24,481 bases of DNA from Lentihominibacter faecis (lineage in GTDB: Bacteria; Bacillota; Clostridia; Peptostreptococcales; Anaerovoracaceae), in assembly GCF_014306095.1 (NCBI RefSeq), contig NZ_JACRWC010000096.1, positions 1 through 24,481 on the forward strand, read 5' to 3'. The notes under the pieces were generated by a model. The model ran no database searches, had not been told where the DNA came from, and saw only the letters and a list, made by a program, of their open reading frames with translations. The translations under genes and the position numbers were made by a program. Each line of letters starts with the position of its first letter. Positions within the stretch are counted from its first letter, which is position 1. This document shows, one piece after another, positions 16,178 through 24,368 of this stretch.

Positions 16178-17557
16178 CTACCTTTCCAGTTCCCGAACGC
16201 ACGCTTTGAAATGTTCCCCTCTCTGTTCAAAGCTGGTATACATATCCCAGCTTGCACAGGCCGGTGACAACAGCACAACATCTCCAGACTCTGCCAGACG
16301 ATAAGCCTCCCGCACACAAGCCTCCATATCCTTTAAAATCACTGTATTCGTAAAACCGGCTTTTTCCGCCGCTTCTTTTATCTTAGTCGCCGTTTTGCCT
16401 AAAAGCACCAGTGCCTTGACCTTGCCGTCAAACGCATTGACAAATTCATCAAACGAAGCACCTTTATCATATCCTCCGGCGATCAGAATAATATCACGTT
16501 TCATCGCTTCGATGGCGCGAATGGCAGCATCCGGATTAGTTCCCTTAGAATCGTTCACAAAACGGATCCCGTCGATCTCATTGCAAAGCTCGATCCGGTG
16601 CTCCACACCCTGGAATTCCCGCAGTACCTTTGCGATCACTTCCGCATCGATTCCTGCAAAGTGCGCAATAGCGCACGCCGCCAATGCGTTTTCAAGGTTA
16701 TGGGTTCCCGGGATCTGAAGGTCTTCTACACCGCAGATCTCGCATACGCTTCCGTCTGCATCCTTGATGACGATGTTCTCATCCTTTACATATGCACCAA
16801 AATCCAGTATTTCCTTTCTACTGAACGGAACCGGTGTTGCGTTGCATTTTTCTATCAGCTTCCGACACTCTGCATCATCATAGTTGAGAATGCAGTACTG
16901 ATCCTTCGTCTGATTTTCGAAGATACGCGCTTTCGCATCGATATAATTCTGCATAGTCTTATGACGATCCAGATGATCCGGTGTCAGATTCAGGATAGTA
17001 GAAATTTCCGGGCAAAAATCCCGAATGGTTTCCAGCTGAAAGCTGCTGGTTTCCGTAATGAGCCAGCTGTCTTTTTCCGCCGACAATGCTTTGGAGATCA
17101 CAGCAACACCAATATTTCCTACTACATAAGTCTGCCTTGCCGCTGCTTTGAAAATCTCTCCCACTAATGTCGTCGTTGTCGTTTTGCCGTTAGTTCCGGT
17201 AATTGCCACGTATCTGCCGTGACCTACCCGGTATGCGATTTCCAGTTCACCTATGATCTCTGCTCCGCCCGCCTTAGCTTCTTCTATGAACGGCAGTCCC
17301 GGCGGAACTCCCGGACTTAGGATAAGCAGATCAAACTGAGTCATATCTTCTGGCTGACACGCCCAGTAACAATTGATATTCTTGTCTTCTAAATATGCCT
17401 CCAGCTGAGAATCCACCTCATCCTCCGGCTTATTGTCCTGGATCGAAACGTGTGCTCCCAGTTTTACCATGGCCTGTGCAGCAGCCTTTCCAGACTTGCC
17501 CGTTCCTACGATCAAAACGTTTTTATTTTTCATGTCAGAAATAATTTCTTTACTCAT
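16178..17557 (-). CDS. murD: UDP-N-acetylmuramoyl-L-alanine:D-glutamate ligase
   Basis: Cytosolic Mur ligase that adds D-Glu to UDP-MurNAc-L-Ala, 459 residues. The N-terminal Rossmann-like domain begins NVLIVGTGKSG (13-23). The ATP-binding P-loop is GTNGKTT (121-127). The central domain carries TETSSFQLE and LTPDHLDRH, and the C-terminal domain contains FVNDSKGTNPDA, a MurD signature. TAGGAGAT lies about six bases before the ATG. It sits between mraY (33 bases upstream) and ftsW, the canonical order. Confidence 0.98.
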   Translation of the reverse strand: MSKEIISDMKNKNVLIVGTGKSGKAAAQAMVKLGAHVSIQDNKPEDEVDSQLEAYLEDKNINCYWACQPEDMTQFDLLILSPGVPPGLPFIEEAKAGGAEIIGELEIAYRVGHGRYVAITGTNGKTTTTTLVGEIFKAAARQTYVVGNIGVAVISKALSAEKDSWLITETSSFQLETIRDFCPEISTILNLTPDHLDRHKTMQNYIDAKARIFENQTKDQYCILNYDDAECRKLIEKCNATPVPFSRKEILDFGAYVKDENIVIKDADGSVCEICGVEDLQIPGTHNLENALAACAIAHFAGIDAEVIAKVLREFQGVEHRIELCNEIDGIRFVNDSKGTNPDAAIRAIEAMKRDIILIAGGYDKGASFDEFVNAFDGKVKALVLLGKTATKIKEAAEKAGFTNTVILKDMEACVREAYRLAESGDVVLLSPACASWDMYTSFEQRGEHFKACVRELER

Positions 17558-17590
17558 GATATCATCTCCTAATCAACTCAATCTTGTTTA

Positions 17591-18559
17591 CTATATAATA
17601 AAGAATCCCGCGACACAGCAGAGAACGGCAAAGATCCAGAATCCTGCCACCACCTGCACTTCACTGAACCCGCATTTTTCAAAATGATGATGGATAGGCG
17701 CCATCTTAAAGATCCTTTTTCCACCGGAAATTTTAAAATATCCGACCTGAAGCACCACAGAAAGTGCCTCGATCACATAAAGCAGTCCCACGATCGGGAG
17801 CAAAAGCTCCAGCTTCATCAGGATCGCCGCAGCCGCCAGACCGCCGCCCAGCGCCAGCGAACCCGTATCGCCCATAAATACCTTTGCAGGATTCCTGTTA
17901 AACACCAGAAATCCCAGACATGCACCACACATCGCACTACAGAAATACGCTCCGGTAGCAATAGCGTAGGTAAAGCCTGCCACTGCAAAAAACAGCGATA
18001 TGAATGCCGTCACACCGGAGGCCAGGCCGTCCAGTCCATCCGTCAGATTCACCGCATTGGTCATGGCTAGCACGACAAATACGACAAACGGGATATACCA
18101 GATACCAAAGTTTACATAAATATCAGCAAAAGGAATATAAACTGATGTGCTCCCTTCCGTATAATTAGCCAGATACACAGCCAGTATCACCGATAAGATC
18201 GTCTGCAAACCGAATTTCTGATAAGCCCGCAGCCCCAGATTGTTTTTCTTGATCACCTTCAGGTAGTCATCAAAGAAACCTATTAGTCCGAAACCTACAA
18301 ATACCAGGAGTATGATGGCACATCCAAGGCCATCGATCTTTCCCATAACCGCTGCGCCGATCGTAGTAAGGGATGCGGCAATGATGATCGCGATCCCTCC
18401 CATGCTCGGGGTTCCCGCCTTAGAAAGATGAGACTGCGGTCCGTCTTCCCGGATATTCTGCCCGGCTTTCCTCTTCAGAACCGGGATCTCCACTTTCGTA
18501 ATGACCACCGATATGATAAAAGAAATCAACATAATAATTCCTATACTGATATACTTCAT
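17591..18559 (-). CDS. mraY: Phospho-MurNAc-pentapeptide transferase MraY
   Basis: Integral membrane enzyme that transfers phospho-MurNAc-pentapeptide to undecaprenyl phosphate, forming lipid I, 322 residues. About ten transmembrane helices are seen. Family motifs are GPQSHLSKAGTPSMGG (40-55), the FFDDYLK Mg-binding aspartates at 97-98, NLTDGLDGLASG with D174 and D177, and MAPIHHHFE with the triple histidine at 290-292. AGGAG lies six bases before the ATG, next to the murF stop codon. It is flanked by murF and murD in the usual dcw order. Confidence 0.98.
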   Translation of the reverse strand: MKYISIGIIMLISFIISVVITKVEIPVLKRKAGQNIREDGPQSHLSKAGTPSMGGIAIIIAASLTTIGAAVMGKIDGLGCAIILLVFVGFGLIGFFDDYLKVIKKNNLGLRAYQKFGLQTILSVILAVYLANYTEGSTSVYIPFADIYVNFGIWYIPFVVFVVLAMTNAVNLTDGLDGLASGVTAFISLFFAVAGFTYAIATGAYFCSAMCGACLGFLVFNRNPAKVFMGDTGSLALGGGLAAAAILMKLELLLPIVGLLYVIEALSVVLQVGYFKISGGKRIFKMAPIHHHFEKCGFSEVQVVAGFWIFAVLCCVAGFFII

Positions 18560-18567
18560 GACAACTC

Positions 18568-19974
18568 CTACTGTTTCAAAATATTTTCTACAACCTGTTC
18601 CATTTTCATTCCTCTGGAACCTTTTACTAAGATTATATCCCCATTCTCAATGAATCGATCCTTATCCTGATAAAAATCTTCTTTTTTTTCATAATAAGCT
18701 GTCTGCGGGTTTCCGCCATCTGCGCCTTCACAGATCTTCCTGGCGTGCGTTCCGATAGCGATCAACGTGTCGATCTTAAGCCCTCCGGCAAAAAGCCCTA
18801 CACCAAAATGCTGTCTGTCACTGTCTTCTCCCAGCTCATACATGTCACCTAAAATGGCGATCTTTTTCCCATCACACCTGCTGTGTTCCAGCACGCGAAG
18901 CGCACTTTTCATGGAGTCCGGACTGGCATTGTATGTATCGTCGATCACGCAAATGCTGCCGTTTTCTCTCCTTTTAAGCCGGTTTCCCGTCAGATCTGCA
19001 GCCGCAAGCCCATCGGTTTCTTCTTCAGGGGAAACGCCCAGAAGATCTCCGACCGCAACAGCCAGCGCGCTATTGATGGCATTGTGCCGCCCCGGCAGCG
19101 GCAAACTGATCTGCCGCACTTCCTGAGCATGCTCTAAAGTGAATTTTATACCATCCATACCGAAGTCGTCAACCGACGATATTATATAATCATCTTTTCC
19201 TTTTTCTCCAACCGAAATTTGATCATAATTTCCCTTTGTTCTTTCTTTCGTCAGAAACTCGCTGTCGCTGGCATAGATCAGCGTTCCAGGCAGTTCATCA
19301 TCCCCGGCGATGTGCTTTGCGATCTCCATCTTGGCCTGAAAAATACCTTCCCGGCTTCCCAGGGATTCCATATGTGCCACACCGATATTTGTGATCACGC
19401 CGATATGCGGTTTCACGATACTTGCCAACCGGTCGATCTCACCGAAATCGCTCATGCCCATTTCCAGCACGACAACTTCCAGACTGTCATCAAACTGAAA
19501 GATCGATAGCGGGAGACCTATGAAATTATTGAAATTTTTCAAATTACGTCCGCAGCGGTATTTTTCATTTACGACATAATAGATCATATCCCGCACAGAT
19601 GTTTTGCCGACACTTCCTGTTACTGCGATTTTCTTCACGTTTAAAGTGTCCAGATAATACTTTGCGAGTTCACCCATAGCATATACGGTATCCTCTACCA
19701 AAACGACAGCTGCACCTAAGGCTTCCGCCTGTTTCAGCCATTCGCCTTCCCGTGACACCAGCACTGCCCGGCACCCATTTTCCAGCACCTGACCAATATA
19801 CTTATGTGCGTCCTGATTCTCTCCGATAATTGCAACAAACAAATCATCTGCTCCACATTCTCTGGAATCATGTTTAACACCTGTGATCACATCACTCGGT
19901 TTTCCCATCAGCAATGTGCCGCCGGTCGCTTTTACTATTTCTTTTACGGTAATTGGATTCATTTTTCTTCTCAT
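18568..19974 (-). CDS. murF: UDP-MurNAc-tripeptide:D-alanyl-D-alanine ligase MurF
   Basis: Mur ligase that completes the UDP-MurNAc-pentapeptide by adding D-Ala-D-Ala, 468 residues. The N-terminal domain has VKHDSREC and DLFVAI. The P-loop is GSVGKTS (120-126), followed by NFNNFIGLPLSIF and LEMGMSDFGEI, typical of MurF. The C-terminal domain contains DDTYNASPDSM. Two in-frame ATGs are close together: 19974, without a visible ribosome binding site, and 19962, preceded by GAGAAG. The true start may be the second, which would shorten the protein by four residues. It directly follows the PBP gene; murE, which often lies between them, is missing. Confidence 0.97.
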   Translation of the reverse strand: MRRKMNPITVKEIVKATGGTLLMGKPSDVITGVKHDSRECGADDLFVAIIGENQDAHKYIGQVLENGCRAVLVSREGEWLKQAEALGAAVVLVEDTVYAMGELAKYYLDTLNVKKIAVTGSVGKTSVRDMIYYVVNEKYRCGRNLKNFNNFIGLPLSIFQFDDSLEVVVLEMGMSDFGEIDRLASIVKPHIGVITNIGVAHMESLGSREGIFQAKMEIAKHIAGDDELPGTLIYASDSEFLTKERTKGNYDQISVGEKGKDDYIISSVDDFGMDGIKFTLEHAQEVRQISLPLPGRHNAINSALAVAVGDLLGVSPEEETDGLAAADLTGNRLKRRENGSICVIDDTYNASPDSMKSALRVLEHSRCDGKKIAILGDMYELGEDSDRQHFGVGLFAGGLKIDTLIAIGTHARKICEGADGGNPQTAYYEKKEDFYQDKDRFIENGDIILVKGSRGMKMEQVVENILKQ

Positions 19975-19985
19975 TTCTGCAAAAT

Positions 19986-21992
19986 TTATTTTTTGTATAG
20001 ATAAACCTTGCTGCCTTTCTTTACACTCGTTCCTGCTGCCGGATACTGCTTGGCAACGACGAAGTCTTCTGATTCTGCGGACTTATCCATATCGTAAGAC
20101 AGCCCCTGTCCGCTCAGGATACCGATCGCATCTTCAACACTGCTTCCCGTCACATCCGGCACCTTTACCTTTTCTGCCGCAGTCTTTGTCTCTGTTTCTT
20201 CATCCGGCGATACGTTAAGGTACCTCAGTGTATCTGAAAGGATCTGCTTCACACCGGGACCTGCTGTAACACTGGCATAATGGACTCCCTTCGGATTATC
20301 TACGATCAGCAGTACGCAGACCTGAGGATCATCCATCGGCGCCATGGCAATAACGGAAGAATACGTGGTATCGGAATATCCGCCGGCATTCGGTTTGTTG
20401 GCTGTACCGGTCTTACCGCCGACTTTATATCCATCGACTTTAAAAGCTCCGCCACCGCCATTATCAACAACATACTGCATGATATCCTTCATTTCATCTG
20501 CAGTCTCTTTTGATACTGTCTGCCGGACTACTTCCGTATCAAAAGTCTTTACCGTCTTCCCGTTGGAATCCTGCAAAGCTTTTACCAGGCGGGGTTTCAT
20601 CATCTTGCCGTCATTTCCAAACGAAGAAATGGCTGTGATCAGCTGGATCGGCGTTACAGCAATACCTTGCCCAAACCCGATCGTTGCAAGACCTACCGGT
20701 CCGGCATTCTCCTTGGACTGCAGCAGCGCTGTCGTTTCACCTGGGAAATCGATCCCGGTAGTTCCCGTGATACCAAAGGTTCCTAAGTGTTCGTAGAATT
20801 TATCAATACCTACCTTGGTTGCCAGCTGCACGAATACCGGGTTGCAGGAGTTACTTACGGCTTCGGTCAGAGTCTGATGTCCGTGCGGATTTCCCCGGCG
20901 CCAGCAATGGATCGTCTGATCGGCCACCTGGATAGACCCCGTACAGTTATACGTGCTCTTCGGCGTTGCCACTCCTTCCTCCAGAGCCGTCGCCGTCGTG
21001 ATCAGCTTAAAAGTAGATCCTGGTTCGTATACATCTGATATCAGCGAGTTTCTCCACATCTTATTCCAGTAAGCGACTTTTTCTGATTCCGACATACTTT
21101 TCAGTTTCGCCTGCTCCGAGCTGCTGGATGGCACCTTCGGATTGTTCAGGTCAAAATCCGGCGTCTGCGCCATGGCGAGGATATCTCCGGTTTTCGGATC
21201 CATCACGATCGCCAGTACGCGATCTGCGCTGGTAACCTCCATGACCTGATCCAGGGCCTTTTCCGTATAATGCTGGATCACCTGATCGATGGTCGTCACC
21301 AGACTGTAACCATCTTCGGCCTTGTAATATTTTTCTTTACCGTAGGACAGGCGGTTTCCGCTGGTATCCGTATAATTGATCCACCTTCCAGCCACACCGC
21401 TCAGGTAAGTATTGTACTGCAGCTCCAGACCTGACCGTCCGGTGTTGTCGTCCGTTACCGTTCCCAGCGTCTGTGATGCAAATGCTCCCAGCGGATAATC
21501 ACGCTTGGTGTCCTCTGCGATTTCCACTCCGGAAAGGTCAGACTTTCGGATCTTGTCCGCCACATCTTTTGAAACGCCTTTTTTCACCTTAACGATACTC
21601 TGCTCTTTCGTTACCATTTTGTAAACTTCATCGTAATCCATGTCCAGCGTTTCCGACAACGTTTTAGAAACTTCTTTTGTTTTCTTTTCTATTTCAGCCT
21701 TCTGTTTCGCGGCATCCTTTTCTTCTGTTTTCTTCACATCTGCCGGACGCACCCATATCGTATAGCATGTCACACTGACAGCCAGTTCGTTGCCGTTTCT
21801 GTCATATATAGTTCCTCGTTCTGCTTCGATGGGAGTATCACGAGTCTGCTGCTCTACTGCCTTTTCGGAATACGTGCTCCCTTTCACGATCTGGATCCAC
21901 CCCAGCCGTATCACAAGCAGCAGCAGAAAGGCAAATACAATGCCCAGTATCAGTATCAGATTTCTTTTGCTGTTATTTGATGTCGGTGTCAT
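19986..21992 (-). CDS. ftsI: Class B penicillin-binding protein, FtsI/SpoVD type, with PASTA domain
   Basis: D,D-transpeptidase that cross-links septal or spore-cortex peptidoglycan with a SEDS partner, 668 residues. One N-terminal transmembrane helix (about 11-35) anchors it. The dimerisation domain starts at EAERGTIYDRNG. Catalytic motifs are STFK with Ser326, SCN at 382-384 and KTG at 527-529. A single PASTA domain covers about 607-668. One PASTA domain resembles Bacillus SpoVD, while Bacillus PBP2B has two, so FtsI or SpoVD cannot be separated by sequence; the position next to ftsL and ftsW supports a division role. AGGGAG lies about five bases before the ATG, immediately after a strong intrinsic terminator. 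Confidence 0.95.
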   Translation of the reverse strand: MTPTSNNSKRNLILILGIVFAFLLLLVIRLGWIQIVKGSTYSEKAVEQQTRDTPIEAERGTIYDRNGNELAVSVTCYTIWVRPADVKKTEEKDAAKQKAEIEKKTKEVSKTLSETLDMDYDEVYKMVTKEQSIVKVKKGVSKDVADKIRKSDLSGVEIAEDTKRDYPLGAFASQTLGTVTDDNTGRSGLELQYNTYLSGVAGRWINYTDTSGNRLSYGKEKYYKAEDGYSLVTTIDQVIQHYTEKALDQVMEVTSADRVLAIVMDPKTGDILAMAQTPDFDLNNPKVPSSSSEQAKLKSMSESEKVAYWNKMWRNSLISDVYEPGSTFKLITTATALEEGVATPKSTYNCTGSIQVADQTIHCWRRGNPHGHQTLTEAVSNSCNPVFVQLATKVGIDKFYEHLGTFGITGTTGIDFPGETTALLQSKENAGPVGLATIGFGQGIAVTPIQLITAISSFGNDGKMMKPRLVKALQDSNGKTVKTFDTEVVRQTVSKETADEMKDIMQYVVDNGGGGAFKVDGYKVGGKTGTANKPNAGGYSDTTYSSVIAMAPMDDPQVCVLLIVDNPKGVHYASVTAGPGVKQILSDTLRYLNVSPDEETETKTAAEKVKVPDVTGSSVEDAIGILSGQGLSYDMDKSAESEDFVVAKQYPAAGTSVKKGSKVYLYKK

Positions 21993-22003
21993 ACTGCTCC
22001 CTT

Positions 22004-22045
22004 AAAAACACCCCGGACATATTCGAATTGTTCAATTGTCCGGGG
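22004..22045 (-). terminator. Intrinsic terminator/attenuator between ftsL and the PBP gene
   Basis: CCCCGGACA (22011-22019) pairs perfectly with TGTCCGGGG (22037-22045) around a 17-nt loop. On the minus strand the stem is followed by TGTTTTT (22010-22004), then directly by the PBP ribosome binding site. This is a textbook intrinsic terminator within the dcw cluster. It should reduce expression of downstream genes unless read through. Confidence 0.8.
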
Positions 22046-22095
22046 ATCATTTCATACTTGTTTCATCTGCTAAAACTTATTATATTTTTCTTGTA

Positions 22096-22557
22096 TCAAT
22101 TATATGCCTTTTCTTTCAGGACATCACTGAACCCCTTTTCCGGAACATCATCCACGGTAATATATACCTTGTCACTGGTGTCAGGATATGTCATTCCCAG
22201 TTCACTGACAGCCTTGTTTTCTACGTAATTGATATTGTTAGTTGTATACATCTGCGCCTGCAGGTTTTCGATTTCACCCTCCAGCGCATTGTTTTCCTTG
22301 ATCATAGAGTTGATATCATACCGGATATTGGCTGCATACGCTGTAACGATGATCAGCATGATCATGATCACCCCGATAGCCACAACACCAGAAAAGGCCA
22401 TCTTCTTCCCGCTTGCTAACGGAAACGGCACCTTGACAGTTTTTCTCTGCCTGGTTCGTTTTGTCGGAGCTGGTTCTGGTTCCGGCTTTGGTTTCATATC
22501 AAACCCGTATTTTTGATAATTTCTTTGATATTCATACCATCTTTCAGGGTCAATCAT
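22096..22557 (-). CDS. ftsL: Septum formation protein FtsL-like (FtsL/DivIC)
   Basis: A small bitopic membrane protein of 153 residues, assigned by architecture and position because FtsL is poorly conserved. A proline- and lysine-rich cytoplasmic part (1-52, with PKPEPEPAP) leads to one transmembrane helix (about 54-75). An extracellular coiled coil follows (about 77-105, ENNALEGEIENLQAQM), then a short tail. In the divisome FtsL and DivIC form a coiled coil that recruits FtsQ and activates FtsW-FtsI. It starts 7 bases after rsmH, with AGAGG upstream, and is followed by the attenuator. DivIC cannot be fully excluded, but the rsmH-ftsL-ftsI order favours FtsL. Confidence 0.85.
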   Translation of the reverse strand: MIDPERWYEYQRNYQKYGFDMKPKPEPEPAPTKRTRQRKTVKVPFPLASGKKMAFSGVVAIGVIMIMLIIVTAYAANIRYDINSMIKENNALEGEIENLQAQMYTTNNINYVENKAVSELGMTYPDTSDKVYITVDDVPEKGFSDVLKEKAYN

Positions 22558-22564
22558 TGTCTTC

Positions 22565-23506
22565 TTACCTCTTCTTTTCTATGATCCGAAGCTTCGCACT
22601 GCGTGCTCTCGGATTCTCCGTCAGTTCTTCTTCTCCTGAAATAATCGGTTTTCCCGTCACCTTAACTACATCGGTCACTTTCCCGCACACGCACACCGGA
22701 AATTCCTTCGGACATGTGCAAGGGTTAAGTCTTCGTTGAAATGCCTCCTTCACGATCCGGTCTTCTAACGAATGGAACGTGATTATGCAAAGCCGGCCTC
22801 CCGGCCGCAGCACATCGCAAAACCGGTCTATAGCATTTTCCAGCTGCTCCAGCTCGCTGTTTACTTCGATCCGGATCGCCTGAAACGTCCGCTTCGCCGG
22901 ATGCGGTCCCTCTCTTCTTGCAGAAGCAGGGATCGCCGCCTTGATAATATCCACTAATTCACCGGTGGTTTTGATATCTCCTTCTTCTCTCCGGTGCTTT
23001 ACAATAAAATCACTGATACGAGAAGCCCATCGTTCTTCTCCGTATTTACGAATGATCTCCGTCAGTTTCTTTTTATCGTATCCGTTCACTACGTCGTATG
23101 CGGAAAAAGAATCATCCTGGTTCATCCGCATATCCAGCGGTGCATCATGCATATAGGAAAACCCCCTCTCGCTGTTATCCAGCTGATAAGAGGAAACTCC
23201 AATATCCAGCAGCGCACCATCGATCCCGTCGATCTGCAGCTGCGTCAGCACATCCTCGATCTGATCATAGGTGCTTTGCACCAGAAACTTCATACACGAA
23301 AGAGACTCAAGCCGCTTTTCTGCTGCTTTGATTGCCTCTTTATCCCGGTCGATGCCGATCAGGATACCTTTTTCACTGAGCCTGCTTCCAATGCCAAACG
23401 CATGGCCTGCTCCACCCAGCGTCCCGTCCACGTAAATCCCGTCCGTTTTGATTGCCAGACCTTCCAGACATTCTTCGTAAAGAACCGGCACATGTTTAAA
23501 ATCCAT
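22565..23506 (-). CDS. rsmH: 16S rRNA (cytosine-1402-N4)-methyltransferase RsmH
   Basis: SAM-dependent enzyme (formerly MraW) that N4-methylates C1402 in the 16S rRNA decoding centre, 313 residues. The N-terminus MDFKHVPVLYEECLEGL is typical. The SAM-binding loop VDGTLGGAGH is at 26-35, and DIGVSSYQLD and MRMNQ follow. The C-terminal part contains GGRLCIITFHSLEDRIVK and a cysteine-rich segment with CTCPKEFPVCVCG. The start overlaps the end of mraZ by 11 bases, with GAGGGG inside mraZ as ribosome binding site, so the two genes are translationally linked. Confidence 0.98.
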   Translation of the reverse strand: MDFKHVPVLYEECLEGLAIKTDGIYVDGTLGGAGHAFGIGSRLSEKGILIGIDRDKEAIKAAEKRLESLSCMKFLVQSTYDQIEDVLTQLQIDGIDGALLDIGVSSYQLDNSERGFSYMHDAPLDMRMNQDDSFSAYDVVNGYDKKKLTEIIRKYGEERWASRISDFIVKHRREEGDIKTTGELVDIIKAAIPASARREGPHPAKRTFQAIRIEVNSELEQLENAIDRFCDVLRPGGRLCIITFHSLEDRIVKEAFQRRLNPCTCPKEFPVCVCGKVTDVVKVTGKPIISGEEELTENPRARSAKLRIIEKKR

Positions 23507-23939
23507 ACTGTTCCATCCCCTCTGCGATCTCGCTGGCGTTCATCAGTTCTCCGGTATCTTCATCCAGTTCTTCATGCCAATTTTCCTTGCTCCAGATTTC
23601 AATGGTCCGGTTGCTTCCGATGGTCACCAGATCCTTGTCGATACCAGCATACTCCGCCAGATCCTGCGGGATTTTCATTCTTCCCTGCTTGTCCACATCA
23701 CATTCTGCGGCGGACGAAAGGAAGTGACGTTTCAAGCGTCTTGCCTGCGGGTTGGAATCCGGCAGCAGTTCCAGCTTCTCGTTAACGAACTTTTCCCACT
23801 GTTCAAACGGATATACCGTAAGACACTTGTCCAAAGCTTTCGCAACGATGCATCTGCCGCCCAGTTCAAGTCTGAATTTTGCAGGCACGATGACTCTAGA
23901 TTTGCTATCTATTGAGTTGTAATATTTGCCTACAAACAT
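23496..23939 (-). CDS. mraZ: Transcriptional regulator MraZ
   Basis: DNA-binding regulator that controls its own dcw operon, 147 residues. Two SpoVT/AbrB-like swapped-hairpin domains are visible: the first with NSIDSKSRVIVPAKFR near the N-terminus, the second with CDVDKQGRMKIPQDL (about 84-98). The DXXXR signature of the family is present in both. Family members form ring oligomers that bind short direct repeats spaced by one helical turn. The start is placed at the ATG at 23939, since GGAGGG lies about seven bases before it; an ATG five codons earlier overlaps that site. It is the first gene of the dcw cluster, downstream of the phased repeat array. Confidence 0.97.
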   Translation of the reverse strand: MFVGKYYNSIDSKSRVIVPAKFRLELGGRCIVAKALDKCLTVYPFEQWEKFVNEKLELLPDSNPQARRLKRHFLSSAAECDVDKQGRMKIPQDLAEYAGIDKDLVTIGSNRTIEIWSKENWHEELDEDTGELMNASEIAEGMEQYGF

Positions 23940-23960
23940 AGACTCTCCCTCCATTTTGAT

Positions 23961-24032
23961 TTTACTCCATTTTAAACCACTTCAAACCCTTTTTCAACAA
24001 ATTCGCTCCACACTGTGACCTTTTTGCTCCAA
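23961..24032 (-). promoter_or_regulatory. MraZ-box-like phased repeats upstream of mraZ
   Basis: On the minus strand GG steps, most in a TGG context, recur at 23967-68, 23977-78 and 23987-88 (AGGG, GTGG, ATGG), exactly 10 bases apart. Three more lie at 24008-09, 24019-20 and 24029-30, roughly in helical phase with the first set. Known MraZ operators are direct TGGG-type repeats with 5-nt spacers, giving a 10-bp period, which fits the promoter-proximal triplet well. The far triplet is weaker. Confidence 0.62.
23969..23997 (-). promoter_or_regulatory. Promoter of the dcw operon (mraZ)
   Basis: On the minus strand TTGAAA (23997-23992) and TAAAAT (23974-23969) are separated by exactly 17 bases, matching the sigma-A consensus at 4 and 5 of 6 positions. 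Transcription would begin near 23962, about 23 bases before the mraZ ATG. MraZ-box-like repeats lie in the spacer and flank the -10, so MraZ binding would block RNA polymerase. Confidence 0.72.
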
Positions 24033-24161
24033 AAAAGATTTTTTCACGGTTTCAGAAGGGGCTGCAAAGTCTACCAGGCACAATATCTAGTGTTTCAAGG
24101 CTTCGTATTTGCCGAAATATTGATTTTTGACGCAAAATAGCCTCCGAGGAGCAAAAAACAC

Positions 24162-24203
24162 AAAAAACCGCTCTCACGAGCGATTTGTGGATGCCGGTTT
24201 TTT
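24162..24203 (-). terminator. Hairpin terminator upstream of the dcw promoter, possibly bidirectional
   Basis: On the minus strand CGCTC-GTGA-GAGCG (24182-24169) is followed by GTTTTTT, an intrinsic terminator. A larger alternative stem pairs AAAAAACCG (24162-24170) with CGGTTTTTT (24195-24203), which would also give a T run on the plus strand. It would insulate the dcw operon from transcription entering from beyond the contig end. Confidence 0.6.
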
Positions 24204-24313
24204 GAGTTTTATTCAACACTTTTATGAGGGTAACATTCGCGATTTTCACATTTTCATGAGTGAAAATCAGTGCAGTATTGCATTTTCATGATCGTACGTT
24301 TTCTATAAACCAT

Positions 24314-24360
24314 AGCTTGAGGTGTACCCCAGCTTGAAGGTATACCCCAGCTTGAAGGTC
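24314..24360. repeat. Short tandem repeat, 17/18-bp unit, 2.6 copies
   Basis: Unit AGCTTGAAGGTATACCCC is complete at 24331-24348. It is preceded by a variant one base shorter (AGCTTGAGGTGTACCCC, 24314-24330) and followed by a partial copy AGCTTGAAGGTCC beginning at 24349. Each full unit contains a near-palindrome GGTATACC. Short-read assembly may have collapsed extra copies. The function is unknown. Confidence 0.8.
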
Positions 24361-24368
24361 CTGAAACC

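Noticed and set aside
24061..24105. A second promoter (TTGAAA with TGGTAGACT) further upstream of mraZ
   Set aside because: The spacing is 19 bases and the -10 matches only 4 of 6 positions. The promoter at 23969-23997 is much better placed and spaced.
24052..24249. A 65-codon minus-strand frame upstream of mraZ
   Set aside because: It starts at GTG without a ribosome binding site and runs through the terminator hairpin at 24162-24203, so it is not a credible gene.
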